Assembly: GCA_964638865.1 (NCBI GenBank)
Contig: CAZXBG010000009.1
Span: forward strand, 1-42,351
DNA length: 42,351 bases
Direction: 5' to 3'
DNA from: UBA7236 sp964638865
Lineage (GTDB): Bacteria > Bacteroidota > Bacteroidia > Chitinophagales > BACL12
Of the stretch, positions 33,608-42,289 are shown one piece after another. The notes under the pieces were generated by a model that saw only the letters and a list, made by a program, of their open reading frames with translations, was not told where the DNA came from and searched no databases. The position numbers were made by a program, and so were the translations under genes. Every line of letters begins with the position of its first letter. Within the stretch, counting starts at the first letter, position 1.

Positions 33608-34186
33608 ATGGACTTTATAAGCATTGAAGATATCATCACCATAAGTGTTACCCTTTTCGTAATTATCGACGTTCTGGGAAATGTTCCTGTTATTATAAAA
33701 CTGAAAGCAGGAATGACAAATTTTAAACCCGGCGAAATTACCCTATTTGCCGGTGCTTTAATGATTTCTTTTTTGTTTGCCGGAGAAACTATTCTAAAAG
33801 CACTGGGACTTGACATAAATTCTTTTGCCATTGCCGGGGCTATCGTTATTTTCTTAATTGCACTGGAGATGATACTTGGCGTTAAAATTTTTAAAGTTGA
33901 TCCTGATAATACAAAATCAGGAAATATGGTGCCTATCGGATTTCCGTTATTAGCCGGAGCCGGAACCTTAACTATTTTAATTTCACTGCGCAGCATCTAT
34001 TCCATCATGAATATTTTAATTGCAGTGGGAATTAACCTCATTTTGATCTATGTGGTTTTGCGTTCAACCGGCTGGATAGAAAGAAAACTCAGCAAAAGCG
34101 GACTCACCGCCATAGAAAAATTCTTCGGTATTATCACCCTTGCGTTGGCGATAAAGATCATCAGAACAAATTTTTTCCCGGAATAA
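33608..34186 (+). CDS. MarC family integral membrane protein
   Basis: A 192-residue protein with about six TM helices (near 8-24, 44-62, 71-88, 108-125, 134-150 and 166-182). It shows the MarC/UPF0056 signatures VTLFVIIDVLGNVPVI near the N-terminus, LALEMILG-type ALEMILGV in the middle, and MVPIGFPLLAGAGTLTILI. The family was once linked to multiple antibiotic resistance; that link was withdrawn and the function is unknown. It follows hom by 69 bp and precedes the L,D-transpeptidase by 34 bp on the same strand. Confidence 0.92.
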   Translation: MDFISIEDIITISVTLFVIIDVLGNVPVIIKLKAGMTNFKPGEITLFAGALMISFLFAGETILKALGLDINSFAIAGAIVIFLIALEMILGVKIFKVDPDNTKSGNMVPIGFPLLAGAGTLTILISLRSIYSIMNILIAVGINLILIYVVLRSTGWIERKLSKSGLTAIEKFFGIITLALAIKIIRTNFFPE

Positions 34187-34220
34187 ATACCTTAAAAAAA
34201 ACAATTTGCGTTTAAATACA

Positions 34221-34814
34221 ATGCACAACAGCGGATTTCTATTTTTAATAATGCTGATCACCCTATCTTGTAATAATTATAAAGCAGTGAAAGAAAAAGA
34301 AGAGATAAAAACAAGAAATGCCACTCCCGATCAACCACTCAGCGAACTGTTGCAAACCATGCAGGTGGAAGTGAAAAATCTATCAATACTGATCGACAAA
34401 TCGGATTATACACTTCAATTAATTGCGGATGCTATTACAATTAAAACCTATCCGGTAATTTTTGGACCAAATCCGGTAGATGACAAAAGAAGGGAGGGAG
34501 ATAAATGCACACCGGAAGGAAATTTTACAATTCGTGATCTTTATCCGCATGACAAATGGAGTAAATTTTTGTGGGTTGATTATCCGAACGAAGAAAGTTG
34601 GCAAAAACACAATACAGCAAAAGCAAATGGAGAACTAGACAAAGATGCAACTATCGGCGGCGAAATAGGCATTCACGGAGTTCCAAATAATGATGAAAGT
34701 TTGATAGATGAAAAGATAAACTGGACACTTGGATGCATCTCCCTTAAAAATAAACATATAGACGAGATTTACAATTTTGTAACCAAAGGAACTGTAATTA
34801 CTATTCAGAAATAA
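34221..34814 (+). CDS. L,D-transpeptidase (YkuD domain) lipoprotein
   Basis: Cysteine transpeptidase that makes 3-3 peptidoglycan cross-links or attaches proteins to the wall. The 197-residue product starts with a lipoprotein signal ending ITLSC (Cys17). The YkuD domain follows with H152 in IGIHG and the catalytic C172 in TLGCISL; the usual Arg/Asn after GC-x is Ser here. CTPEGNF (96-102) and WVDYPN are family landmarks. The frame opens at a TTG (34206); the ATG at 34221 gives the proper signal. The DUF4846 gene follows after 29 bp, so a shared transcript is likely. Confidence 0.9.
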   Translation: MHNSGFLFLIMLITLSCNNYKAVKEKEEIKTRNATPDQPLSELLQTMQVEVKNLSILIDKSDYTLQLIADAITIKTYPVIFGPNPVDDKRREGDKCTPEGNFTIRDLYPHDKWSKFLWVDYPNEESWQKHNTAKANGELDKDATIGGEIGIHGVPNNDESLIDEKINWTLGCISLKNKHIDEIYNFVTKGTVITIQK

Positions 34815-34843
34815 TATTAATTCAAAATATTACCACACACCTT

Positions 34844-35695
34844 ATGTATAAATATTGTAAGATCATAATTCTTTTTGTTTGTATTGGACTGTTATCGTGT
34901 AAGGGTAACTTATTTTATAAAAACATTATCAGCCAACCAACAGAAAAATTTTTAGATGTTGACAGCAATACTATAACCACACGTATTAACTGCCCTACTG
35001 AATTTGAAAGAGTTGCTGCCGGTGAAAATTCCTTTACCAATTATTTGAGAAACCTTCCCCTAAAACCTTATGATGTTGATGTGAAGTTATTTGATGGCAC
35101 CGATAAAAACAGATTATGTCATGTTGGAGTTATTGATATGGAGGCCGGTGAAACAGACCTGCAACAATGCGCCGACAGCGGTATCAGATTATATGCAGAA
35201 TATTTATATCACCTCGAACAATACGAAAGTATACATTTCAATTTTACGAACGGACAAAATTGTGAATATGTAAAATATGCGGAGGGATGGCGTATGCAGG
35301 TAGATGGGAATAAAACTTCCTGGTATAAATCCACCGGCGAGGATTATTCTTATAAAAATTTCAGGAAATATTTAGATCTTGTTTTTATGTATGCAGGTTC
35401 ATATTCCCTTTCGAAGGAATTAATTTTTGTGAAAAAAGAAAATATTCAATCGGGTGATCTATTTGTGCATCCCGGGTTTCCGGGTCATGTTGAAATTGTA
35501 ATGGATGTTTGCAAGAATATAGAAACCGGCGAGATATTATTTTTATTAGCCCAGGGATTTACCCCTGCACAAGAAATTGAGGTGTTGGAAAATGAAGTAT
35601 CTGCAAAAAGAAGTCCCTGGTATTCCACACGGGAAGAAAGTGTTGAATCTCCCCAATTTACCTTTGAGTATTCAGAACTAATGCGTTTTGAATAA
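34844..35695 (+). CDS. DUF4846 lipoprotein
   Basis: A 283-residue envelope lipoprotein (signal ending IGLLSC, Cys19). The DUF4846 family blocks are visible: FTNYLRNLPLKP, DLQQCADSGIRLYAEYLY (C109), IHFNFTNGQ, FMYAGSYSLSKEL, GDLFVHPGFPGHVEIVMDV (H215), LLAQGFTPAQEIEVL and SPWY. No activity is established. A conserved Cys at the start of a helix, followed about 100 residues later by a GD...GHVEIV strand, resembles the layout of NlpC/P60 and related papain-fold hydrolases. With the L,D-transpeptidase 29 bp upstream, a peptidoglycan role is a reasonable inference, not shown. Confidence 0.85.
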   Translation: MYKYCKIIILFVCIGLLSCKGNLFYKNIISQPTEKFLDVDSNTITTRINCPTEFERVAAGENSFTNYLRNLPLKPYDVDVKLFDGTDKNRLCHVGVIDMEAGETDLQQCADSGIRLYAEYLYHLEQYESIHFNFTNGQNCEYVKYAEGWRMQVDGNKTSWYKSTGEDYSYKNFRKYLDLVFMYAGSYSLSKELIFVKKENIQSGDLFVHPGFPGHVEIVMDVCKNIETGEILFLLAQGFTPAQEIEVLENEVSAKRSPWYSTREESVESPQFTFEYSELMRFE

Positions 35696-35705
35696 AAAAA
35701 AACAC

Positions 35706-35740
35706 TAAAAAAAGCAGGATGAAAAAATATCATCCTGCTT
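35706..35740 (-). terminator. terminator of the T9SS protein gene
   Basis: AAGCAGGATG (complement of 35731-35740) pairs with CATCCTGCTT (complement of 35712-35721), followed on the minus strand by a T run (complement of 35707-35713). On the plus strand the tail is only TTAAAAT, so it serves mainly the minus-strand gene. Confidence 0.8.
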
Positions 35741-35759
35741 AAAATATTTGAACTTACAA

Positions 35760-37034
35760 TTATTCTATAACAATAGATTTTGTATTTGTTTTACCATCGT
35801 GTTCAACGGTTACAAAGTAAATACCGGGAACAGCATTTTCAATATAAATACCTTCGATCTTGCTCACATCTTTTGCAGAATATACAACATCACCGATTGC
35901 ATTTAAAACAGTGATATTTGCATTTTCCATTTCGAACATATTCACTGTGAAATTACCTGTTGAAGGGTTTGGATATGCTACAAATTCATTTTTTAAGAAA
36001 TAAGAAGGATCATCAAGATATTCGGCAACAAGCTCATCACCAAAACGCGCAAGTGTACCTAAAGTAGCACAAGCTGTATTTGATAAAGTTACTTGTTCGA
36101 ACACACCACCTGTTGTAAATACAGTGGAGTATGCAACACAATTACAATCGTTGTTTTTTAATGTATCCATTTTAAAAGAGATCTGTATCGCCTCATCAGC
36201 AGTTACAGGAGTTCCTGTGGTTACATAACCACTAACACCATTATACATATCTGCCGGGTTACCCATAGAGAAATTACCGCGTGAAACTTTACCACGAGCA
36301 TCCCCTGTTACATATGCCATGTAACAAGGCGAACCGGATGCACTTGCAGCACTTACCTGAGAAAATCCTCCGGGTATATATTGTTTTTTCACTTGGTTTG
36401 TAGTGTTGAAAGAACCGGTAGTTATCTGATCATTATCAGGATCTGCATTTCTTGCGTAATAAAGATCAGTGATCTCCTCACCACCATTACAAATATCAAC
36501 AATAGTAAGAATGGCTTGTTTTTTATTTAAGAAATAAGAAGTTTGATTTATTGCAATACCAAGATCAGTATTTGTTCCTTGCCAAATACTTTTTCTGATA
36601 AGACCAGTGTTTATATTAGTGGTATTTGTACCCGGAAATGACGGAGCACCCGCAACAAATAATCCCGGGCGATAACAATAAGGCTGAAGATTACCATAAA
36701 CAATACCGCCAAATTGAATTGCCCAACCTTCTTCCGGAGACCCCGGCATAACATAATCACCACACTGATCAGGAACACCAAGATCCCAACCATCCTGTGT
36801 TACATCATTCGTAAATCCCAATGAACCATCTAACATATTTTCATGATAACCATCCGGTGCGGCATCAGCCGTTCCTTCGCTACCTGAAGTATAGGTACCG
36901 CAATCAGAAATTGCAACTTCTACATATTTTCCCTTTAAGTAGGAAACGCCTCCTACAATTTGGGCATTACTTAATGTTACCGTGCCTAAGGCAAGTAACA
37001 TAAATGTATTGAGTTTAATAAAATTATTTTTCAT
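35760..37034 (-). CDS. secreted protein of unknown function with T9SS sorting domain
   Basis: A 424-residue exported protein. The signal is MKNNFIKLNTFMLLALGTVTLSNA. An opening domain follows with GKYVEVAISDCGTYTSG, APDGYHENMLDG, LGFTNDVTQDGW and GDYVMPGSPEEGWAIQ. I recognise that opening as the start of many large Bacteroidota surface proteins, but it has no function I can name. The C-terminus from about 345 is a T9SS type A sorting domain (VAYPNPSTGNFTVNM ... GIYFVTVEHDGKTNTKSIVIE). Compared with the large surface proteins sharing this opening, this is a short version. It is the second gene of a pair, 15 bp after the 124-residue secreted protein gene. Confidence 0.8.
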   Translation of the reverse strand: MKNNFIKLNTFMLLALGTVTLSNAQIVGGVSYLKGKYVEVAISDCGTYTSGSEGTADAAPDGYHENMLDGSLGFTNDVTQDGWDLGVPDQCGDYVMPGSPEEGWAIQFGGIVYGNLQPYCYRPGLFVAGAPSFPGTNTTNINTGLIRKSIWQGTNTDLGIAINQTSYFLNKKQAILTIVDICNGGEEITDLYYARNADPDNDQITTGSFNTTNQVKKQYIPGGFSQVSAASASGSPCYMAYVTGDARGKVSRGNFSMGNPADMYNGVSGYVTTGTPVTADEAIQISFKMDTLKNNDCNCVAYSTVFTTGGVFEQVTLSNTACATLGTLARFGDELVAEYLDDPSYFLKNEFVAYPNPSTGNFTVNMFEMENANITVLNAIGDVVYSAKDVSKIEGIYIENAVPGIYFVTVEHDGKTNTKSIVIE

Positions 37035-37049
37035 ATGAAGAAATTTAGT

Positions 37050-37424
37050 TTATTGATTTAGAAATGAATTGTAAGTAGTTGCACTACGCGTTGACATATT
37101 GTCCATGTAGGCGTTCCAATCTTCTAAGGTATAGATATGATTGCCTGTACGCTCCGGGAATAAAACCATGGTTGCCTTTTTTGAAGCATAATCCAGATTA
37201 AACTCTACCAGATTGTTTGCAATGGATTTAAAGAATTTTTGTGCTTCCAATTCATTCTTAAACTGAAGATCTGAAATGTCGAGCGTTACATATTTTTGTT
37301 GTAATAGCTGATCAGTAAGTTCTATGTTAAAACTTTGATCAACCTTTACTGCTTGCTGGGCGAACCCAGAAACAGACAAGAGGAGGCCAGTTGCAAATAG
37401 CACCGGCATGATTAACTGTTTCAT
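37050..37424 (-). CDS. small secreted protein of unknown function (124 aa)
   Basis: A 124-residue protein with a clear signal peptide (MKQLIMPVLFATGLLLSVSGFA, cleavage before QQA). The mature part of about 102 residues is predicted alpha/beta: YVTLDISDLQF, helix KNELEAQKFFKSIANN, LVEFNLDYASKKATMVLFP. I do not recognise a family. It ends 15 bp before the T9SS-sorted protein on the same strand and starts after a 302-bp spacer, so it heads a two-gene unit. It has no sorting domain of its own and would stay in the periplasm unless carried out by its partner. Confidence 0.7.
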   Translation of the reverse strand: MKQLIMPVLFATGLLLSVSGFAQQAVKVDQSFNIELTDQLLQQKYVTLDISDLQFKNELEAQKFFKSIANNLVEFNLDYASKKATMVLFPERTGNHIYTLEDWNAYMDNMSTRSATTYNSFLNQ

Positions 37425-37726
37425 TGAATTTAAATTTATTATGTGAATTGAATATTTTATTCTACTAATGTAAGGAAATATTATTAATAACTAAATATAT
37501 GGCATAAAACTACCGGATACAATTTGTCACAATTTTTGCATTATTTTTAGTAATTTCAACTTGAAATAGTTTCTATTTAAATGCTATAGCTAACAATAAA
37601 AAATAAATGCACCTTTTATCATAGTCACATTTATCAAATAATAGATTTAATCGTCCTTGTCTTTTGTACATAAAAAAGCCCCAACAATGACAGGGCTTTT
37701 AAATTTTTATTAAATCTTTTGAGGTA
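37425..37726. other. 302-bp spacer between susD and the secreted pair
   Basis: AT-rich and gene-free. It contains the susD terminator at 37672-37700. No promoter matching TAnnTTTG could be found for the 124-residue protein gene, and no repeat is visible. Confidence 0.6.
37672..37700 (-). terminator. terminator of the susC-susD unit
   Basis: AAAAGCCC (complement of 37693-37700) pairs with GGGCTTTT (complement of 37674-37681) and is followed by T residues. It lies 26 bases past the susD stop codon. Confidence 0.85.
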
Positions 37727-39067
37727 TTAATAACCTGGATTCTGCACGAGTTCAGGGTTAATTTCTATCTCGCTCTGAGGAATAGGATAAACGAGTTTAT
37801 TATCGTCGTAGTTCATTGTTCCTACCACTCCGTGCAAACGTTTTATATCGTGAATTTTGAAACCTTCAAATGCGAGTTCCAGACGACGTTCCAAAAGCAC
37901 ATCGTCCAAGGTAACAGAACCTTCAGGAGCAAATCCAGCACGTGTATGCGTCATATTGTAATCGTCTTCAGGAGATGCACCAACCGCAGAACCTAAACGG
38001 ATATTACATTCCGCTCTGATGAGATACATTTCGGCAACACGAATAATGGACAAGTTGCCAAATTCGCTGTTAAATTTACCGGTATAAGTGGTTCCACCAT
38101 CTTCATAAAATAATCCCAAACGCAAATCAGCAGGATCGTATAATGCAAGATGTTCAGGTTCAATTTCGATGTCCGCTCTTCCTCCAAAATCATTAATTGA
38201 AAAATAAGTATTCATTACATTCGTGCCGTCAAGTTCAGATATCTGAGTTACAAAAATATCTTCATCTGTATTATCATCCTGATTAAAAACTTCGGCATAT
38301 TCAGTATTCAGTTCATAGTCATTTGATGCAATTACCCGGTCAGCTGCGTCAAGTGCTGCGGCATAATTTTCCATTTGCAAATAAACCCTGGCCAATAATG
38401 CAGCGGCTGTGAATTTATTGATATACTCATCATTTTTTTCCGGTAATAAACTTTCTGCTAAGGTTAGATCAGCAATTATCTGCGTATAATTTTCTTCTAC
38501 CGTATTTCTTACCGTTTCCACATTATCACCCGATGCAAGAGTAGGCATCAAAATAATAGGCACTGCAGGATCGGTTGTTGACGAAGCCGGATCATATTGT
38601 TTACCAAACATTCTTGTCAATTCAAAATGACACCATGCTCTTAAAGCCAAAGCCTCGCCTCTAACGCGATCCTGATCAGCCGGAAGCACTACATCAATAG
38701 CATTAATAACATTATTTGCTGAATTAATACACTCATAGGCATCAACCCACAATCCGGTAACATCTCCGTTATTAACCAAAATATCGCGGTTGAAAATTTC
38801 GCGTGGTTCGGTGAAAGTTCCAACCCATAATATTTCACCATCTCCACCCAATAATTCTGCATTGCGCAACATTTCACCGCCTGCAAGAGAGGATTGTGAA
38901 AAATTGTCATACGCACCTATTAATGCTTGTTTAACACCTTCATCATTATCTAATGCCGACTCATTACTTAAACTCTGTGCCGGTTCTAAATTTAAAATAT
39001 CCTTACAAGAAGTAATACTCAGTGCAATTATTGCTGTGAAAAATATTTTACATGTCGCTTTTTTCAT
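37727..39067 (-). CDS. SusD/RagB family outer-membrane lipoprotein
   Basis: Surface lipoprotein that forms the lid of a SusCD transporter and binds the nutrient. The 446-residue product has a lipoprotein signal (ALSITSC, Cys21), the usual ILNLEPAQS start of the mature protein, TPR-like helices, RGEALALRAWCHFELTRMFG and the C-terminal RRLELAFEGFKIHDIKRL with VYPIPQSEIEINPELVQNPGY. It is shorter than many SusD proteins (500 or more), as seen in members with small ligand loops. The ATG at 39067 is preferred; the frame opens at 39094. It follows susC by 36 bp. The substrate is unknown: no carbohydrate-active enzyme, sensor or peptidase gene is nearby. Confidence 0.94.
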   Translation of the reverse strand: MKKATCKIFFTAIIALSITSCKDILNLEPAQSLSNESALDNDEGVKQALIGAYDNFSQSSLAGGEMLRNAELLGGDGEILWVGTFTEPREIFNRDILVNNGDVTGLWVDAYECINSANNVINAIDVVLPADQDRVRGEALALRAWCHFELTRMFGKQYDPASSTTDPAVPIILMPTLASGDNVETVRNTVEENYTQIIADLTLAESLLPEKNDEYINKFTAAALLARVYLQMENYAAALDAADRVIASNDYELNTEYAEVFNQDDNTDEDIFVTQISELDGTNVMNTYFSINDFGGRADIEIEPEHLALYDPADLRLGLFYEDGGTTYTGKFNSEFGNLSIIRVAEMYLIRAECNIRLGSAVGASPEDDYNMTHTRAGFAPEGSVTLDDVLLERRLELAFEGFKIHDIKRLHGVVGTMNYDDNKLVYPIPQSEIEINPELVQNPGY

Positions 39068-39103
39068 AATCATTTCTTTTAATTTTCGATTCAAACTTTT
39101 TAA

Positions 39104-42100
39104 TTAAAGGGAAATACTAATTCCGAAAACAATAGTTTTTGGCTGAGGTGCGCTATAAAAATCGATACCGTAATAAATATTATCAGTAAACGAATCTGTA
39201 GAAACCTCAGGATCCCATCCCTTGTAATTGGTGAATGTAAATAGATTATAAGAGGATACATACAACCGCATCGAATTCATATTAATTTTTTTAACAGCGC
39301 GTTTTGATAATTCGTAACTTAAGGTTACTGTTTTCACCCTTAAATAAGAGGCATCTGAAATATAGCGGCTTGAACGCGCCGCGGTTCCGTTTTCAAACAA
39401 TAATCTGTTTTCGGGAATGTCCGTAACATCACCCGGATTTTGCCATGCATCCAACTGATCAACAGTTTGATTATCATATTGGCTTGCATTAGAACTCATC
39501 CAGTAATCTCCCTGTAAATTAACATCATTTCCATAAACAGATTGCAATGTTACATCGAGTGACAGATTTTTATAGGAAATATTATTAGAAAGACCTGCAA
39601 TAAAATCAGGATTTGGATCACCAACAATTACATAATTTACTTCGTTAAAATCTGTAGTTGTTGCATTGCCTGAAGTTCCATCGTTCACATAATATAATCC
39701 GTCACCATTGTCGGGATCAACACCTGCATATTCTGCTCCGTAAAATACTCCCAGCGGCTGACCAACCATGATCACATTCATAAAATCGCTTCCACCAAGA
39801 TCAATTAAAGTTTGTCCATTTGCAAGTTCCGTAATTTTATTTTTGTTAACGGAGAAATTCACACTGCTGCTCCATTTGAATTTACCCACAAAATTTTCTG
39901 AATTCAATACAAATTCAAATCCTTTGTTTTCGAGACTTCCAATATTTTGTGTTTGAATTGCATATCCGGTAGTTGCCGGAACAGGCACATCCAATAACAA
40001 ATCGGTTGTTTGTTTAATATAATAATCTATTTCGCCGTTAATTCTATCCTTAAAGAATCCAAAATCGATTCCGATATTAAATTGGGAAGTTTTTTCCCAG
40101 GTAAGTTCGGGATTTGCAATAGATGCAGGATATAACGAAGAAGTTCCGTTATAAGTACCTATTCCATATAATCCTTTATAATCGAAATTACCGATACCGG
40201 CATTTCCTGTTAATCCATAACTTGCGCGTATTTTCAGAAAACTCAATACTTTATTTTTAGCGAGAAAACTTTCGTTGCTTAATACCCATCCTGCCGCTGC
40301 TGAAGGGAAAACACCATATCTTTTTTCTTCTGCGAAACGCGAAGAACCATCGGCGCGTGCAGTTAAGGAAAGCAGATATTTTTCTTCATAATCATAATTT
40401 ACTCTTGCGAAATAAGAAAGAAAACGATAATAAGATTTTACTGATGTTCCGGCAACAATTTCAGATGCACTTGCAAGTGTTTGCAATTTATCATTTGGAA
40501 AACCCTGTCCTTCTACGGAATTATAATAATCATCATAAGTATTGTATTCCGTTCCGGCAGTAAAGGATAAATTATGGCTTTCAGTTAATGCTTTATTATA
40601 TAACAACAATAATTTCATATCGAGATATTGCACTCCCGCATTGTAATTAGTTGCGTATCCTCCCACTGATAATCCCACTTCACTTTTGCTGCCATAAAAT
40701 CTTTCCTGCGCATGATTGGTAATGTCTCCTCCTAATTCACCTCTTATTGCTAAGGAAGGAATGAGCTGATATTCTGCTGTTAAATTGGCAAGCGTTCTGA
40801 AGGTTGTACTTTCAAAAAATACATTGTCAATTTCAATTAGCGGATTATAATATAATGTGGTTGGTTGATCATAATATTCTCCTAAAGTATCTTTTGGCGG
40901 AGTGATAGGAGCCTGAGCAACAATTTGTAATGGAGTAGAAAATGAATTATCATCAGGGATATCATTATTAATAGAGCGACTTAAATTGAGTGTTAAACCA
41001 ATGGACAATTTTTCGCTTAATTGTGCATCCAAATTAGTAATAGTATTAAACCGATCTCCGTGATTTCCTATCATAATACCATCCTGGTATGAATACCCCA
41101 TACTTGTAAAATATTGGAATTTCTCTGTTCCACCCGAAGCAGATAGATCTACCATGGTAGAAACGGCATCCTGAAATGCAAGGGGTTGCCAATCTGTATT
41201 TGTTTCTCCGTTTCTCCAATCGCTGTAACCTGCTGTCTTATCAAATTTTTTCTCTACATCTGTAACATAATCATTCACGGCCTCTTCCACAGTTGCATAA
41301 CCGCTTATCCCATTTGCAAAATCATATTCACCGGCATTTATTGCTGCCTGCGTGTAATAATCAACATATTCACCGGCATTCAAAAACTCGCGCAACCTGG
41401 TTGGTTTGCTGAAACCGCGCTGATAATCAAACGTTATTTTAGAATTTCCTTCCTCACCGCGTTTTGTAGTAATAATAATTACACCATTTGCAGCACGTGA
41501 TCCATATATAGCACTTGCAGAGGCATCTTTCAACACTTCCACACTGGCTATGTCATTAAAATCAATGTCGTTTAACGGATTCAGATACACATTGAAGTAA
41601 TCGTTTACTGCAACAGTATTAATTGGAATTCCATCCACGATAAATAAAGGCTGATTATTGGCATTTATAGAGGAAGATCCGCGAATTCTGATCTTTACAT
41701 CTCCACCAACCTTGCCATTATTTGCCTCAATAAACACACCTGCAGCCTTTCCCTGTAAAGTTTGTTCCACAGTAGAAACGGGAGTTAAAGCAATATCTTC
41801 TCCGTCAATTTCACTGATACTTCCGGTAAGTTTTGCCTTGATCTCGGTTCCGTAACCCACCACAACAAGTTCTTCCAACATTTCCTCCGTTGGGTTAAGC
41901 GAAATATTGAGGATATTTGTAGCCTTAATTGTCGCTTTTTGTGTCTTGTATCCAATATAGGTAAAAGTTAATGTGCCACCACTTTTAGGAACAAGTATCA
42001 CATATTTTCCTTCCAGATCAGTAATCGTTCCTTTCTGCGTACCATCGAGCACTACGGTGCATCCAATTAAAGGGGAATTGTCGTCACTATCAACCACTTT

Positions 42101-42178
42101 TCCAGCGATAGTGCGGTCCTGAGCCTTCATTTGGACACTGATAAATGTTATTAAAACAGCGAGTAAATACTTCTGCAT
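39104..42178 (-). CDS. SusC/RagA family TonB-linked outer-membrane transporter
   Basis: TonB-dependent outer-membrane channel that imports the ligand delivered by SusD. The 1024-residue product has a signal peptide (1-19), an N-terminal carboxypeptidase-regulatory-like domain (about 22-108, IAGKVVDSDDNSPLIGCTVV), and the SusC link EELVVVGYGT. The plug follows with LQGKAAGVFIEANNGKVGGD, RIRGSSSIN, FIVDGIPIN and DIASVEVLKDASASAIYGSR, then a 22-strand barrel ending AFGISISL-like IVFGISISL. Length is standard. Upstream 42179-42351 has no promoter matching the consensus, only repeats. Substrate unknown. Confidence 0.96.
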   Translation of the reverse strand: MQKYLLAVLITFISVQMKAQDRTIAGKVVDSDDNSPLIGCTVVLDGTQKGTITDLEGKYVILVPKSGGTLTFTYIGYKTQKATIKATNILNISLNPTEEMLEELVVVGYGTEIKAKLTGSISEIDGEDIALTPVSTVEQTLQGKAAGVFIEANNGKVGGDVKIRIRGSSSINANNQPLFIVDGIPINTVAVNDYFNVYLNPLNDIDFNDIASVEVLKDASASAIYGSRAANGVIIITTKRGEEGNSKITFDYQRGFSKPTRLREFLNAGEYVDYYTQAAINAGEYDFANGISGYATVEEAVNDYVTDVEKKFDKTAGYSDWRNGETNTDWQPLAFQDAVSTMVDLSASGGTEKFQYFTSMGYSYQDGIMIGNHGDRFNTITNLDAQLSEKLSIGLTLNLSRSINNDIPDDNSFSTPLQIVAQAPITPPKDTLGEYYDQPTTLYYNPLIEIDNVFFESTTFRTLANLTAEYQLIPSLAIRGELGGDITNHAQERFYGSKSEVGLSVGGYATNYNAGVQYLDMKLLLLYNKALTESHNLSFTAGTEYNTYDDYYNSVEGQGFPNDKLQTLASASEIVAGTSVKSYYRFLSYFARVNYDYEEKYLLSLTARADGSSRFAEEKRYGVFPSAAAGWVLSNESFLAKNKVLSFLKIRASYGLTGNAGIGNFDYKGLYGIGTYNGTSSLYPASIANPELTWEKTSQFNIGIDFGFFKDRINGEIDYYIKQTTDLLLDVPVPATTGYAIQTQNIGSLENKGFEFVLNSENFVGKFKWSSSVNFSVNKNKITELANGQTLIDLGGSDFMNVIMVGQPLGVFYGAEYAGVDPDNGDGLYYVNDGTSGNATTTDFNEVNYVIVGDPNPDFIAGLSNNISYKNLSLDVTLQSVYGNDVNLQGDYWMSSNASQYDNQTVDQLDAWQNPGDVTDIPENRLLFENGTAARSSRYISDASYLRVKTVTLSYELSKRAVKKINMNSMRLYVSSYNLFTFTNYKGWDPEVSTDSFTDNIYYGIDFYSAPQPKTIVFGISISL

Positions 42179-42289
42179 AGGTTTTGGTTTAGTCGGTGGC
42201 TAAAGTAATTCATTTCATTTTAAGTTAATAACAAATTTTTGATAAAATTTTCTTGAATGTGACAGGGTTGGGGAAGGGGGAGGGTGAGG

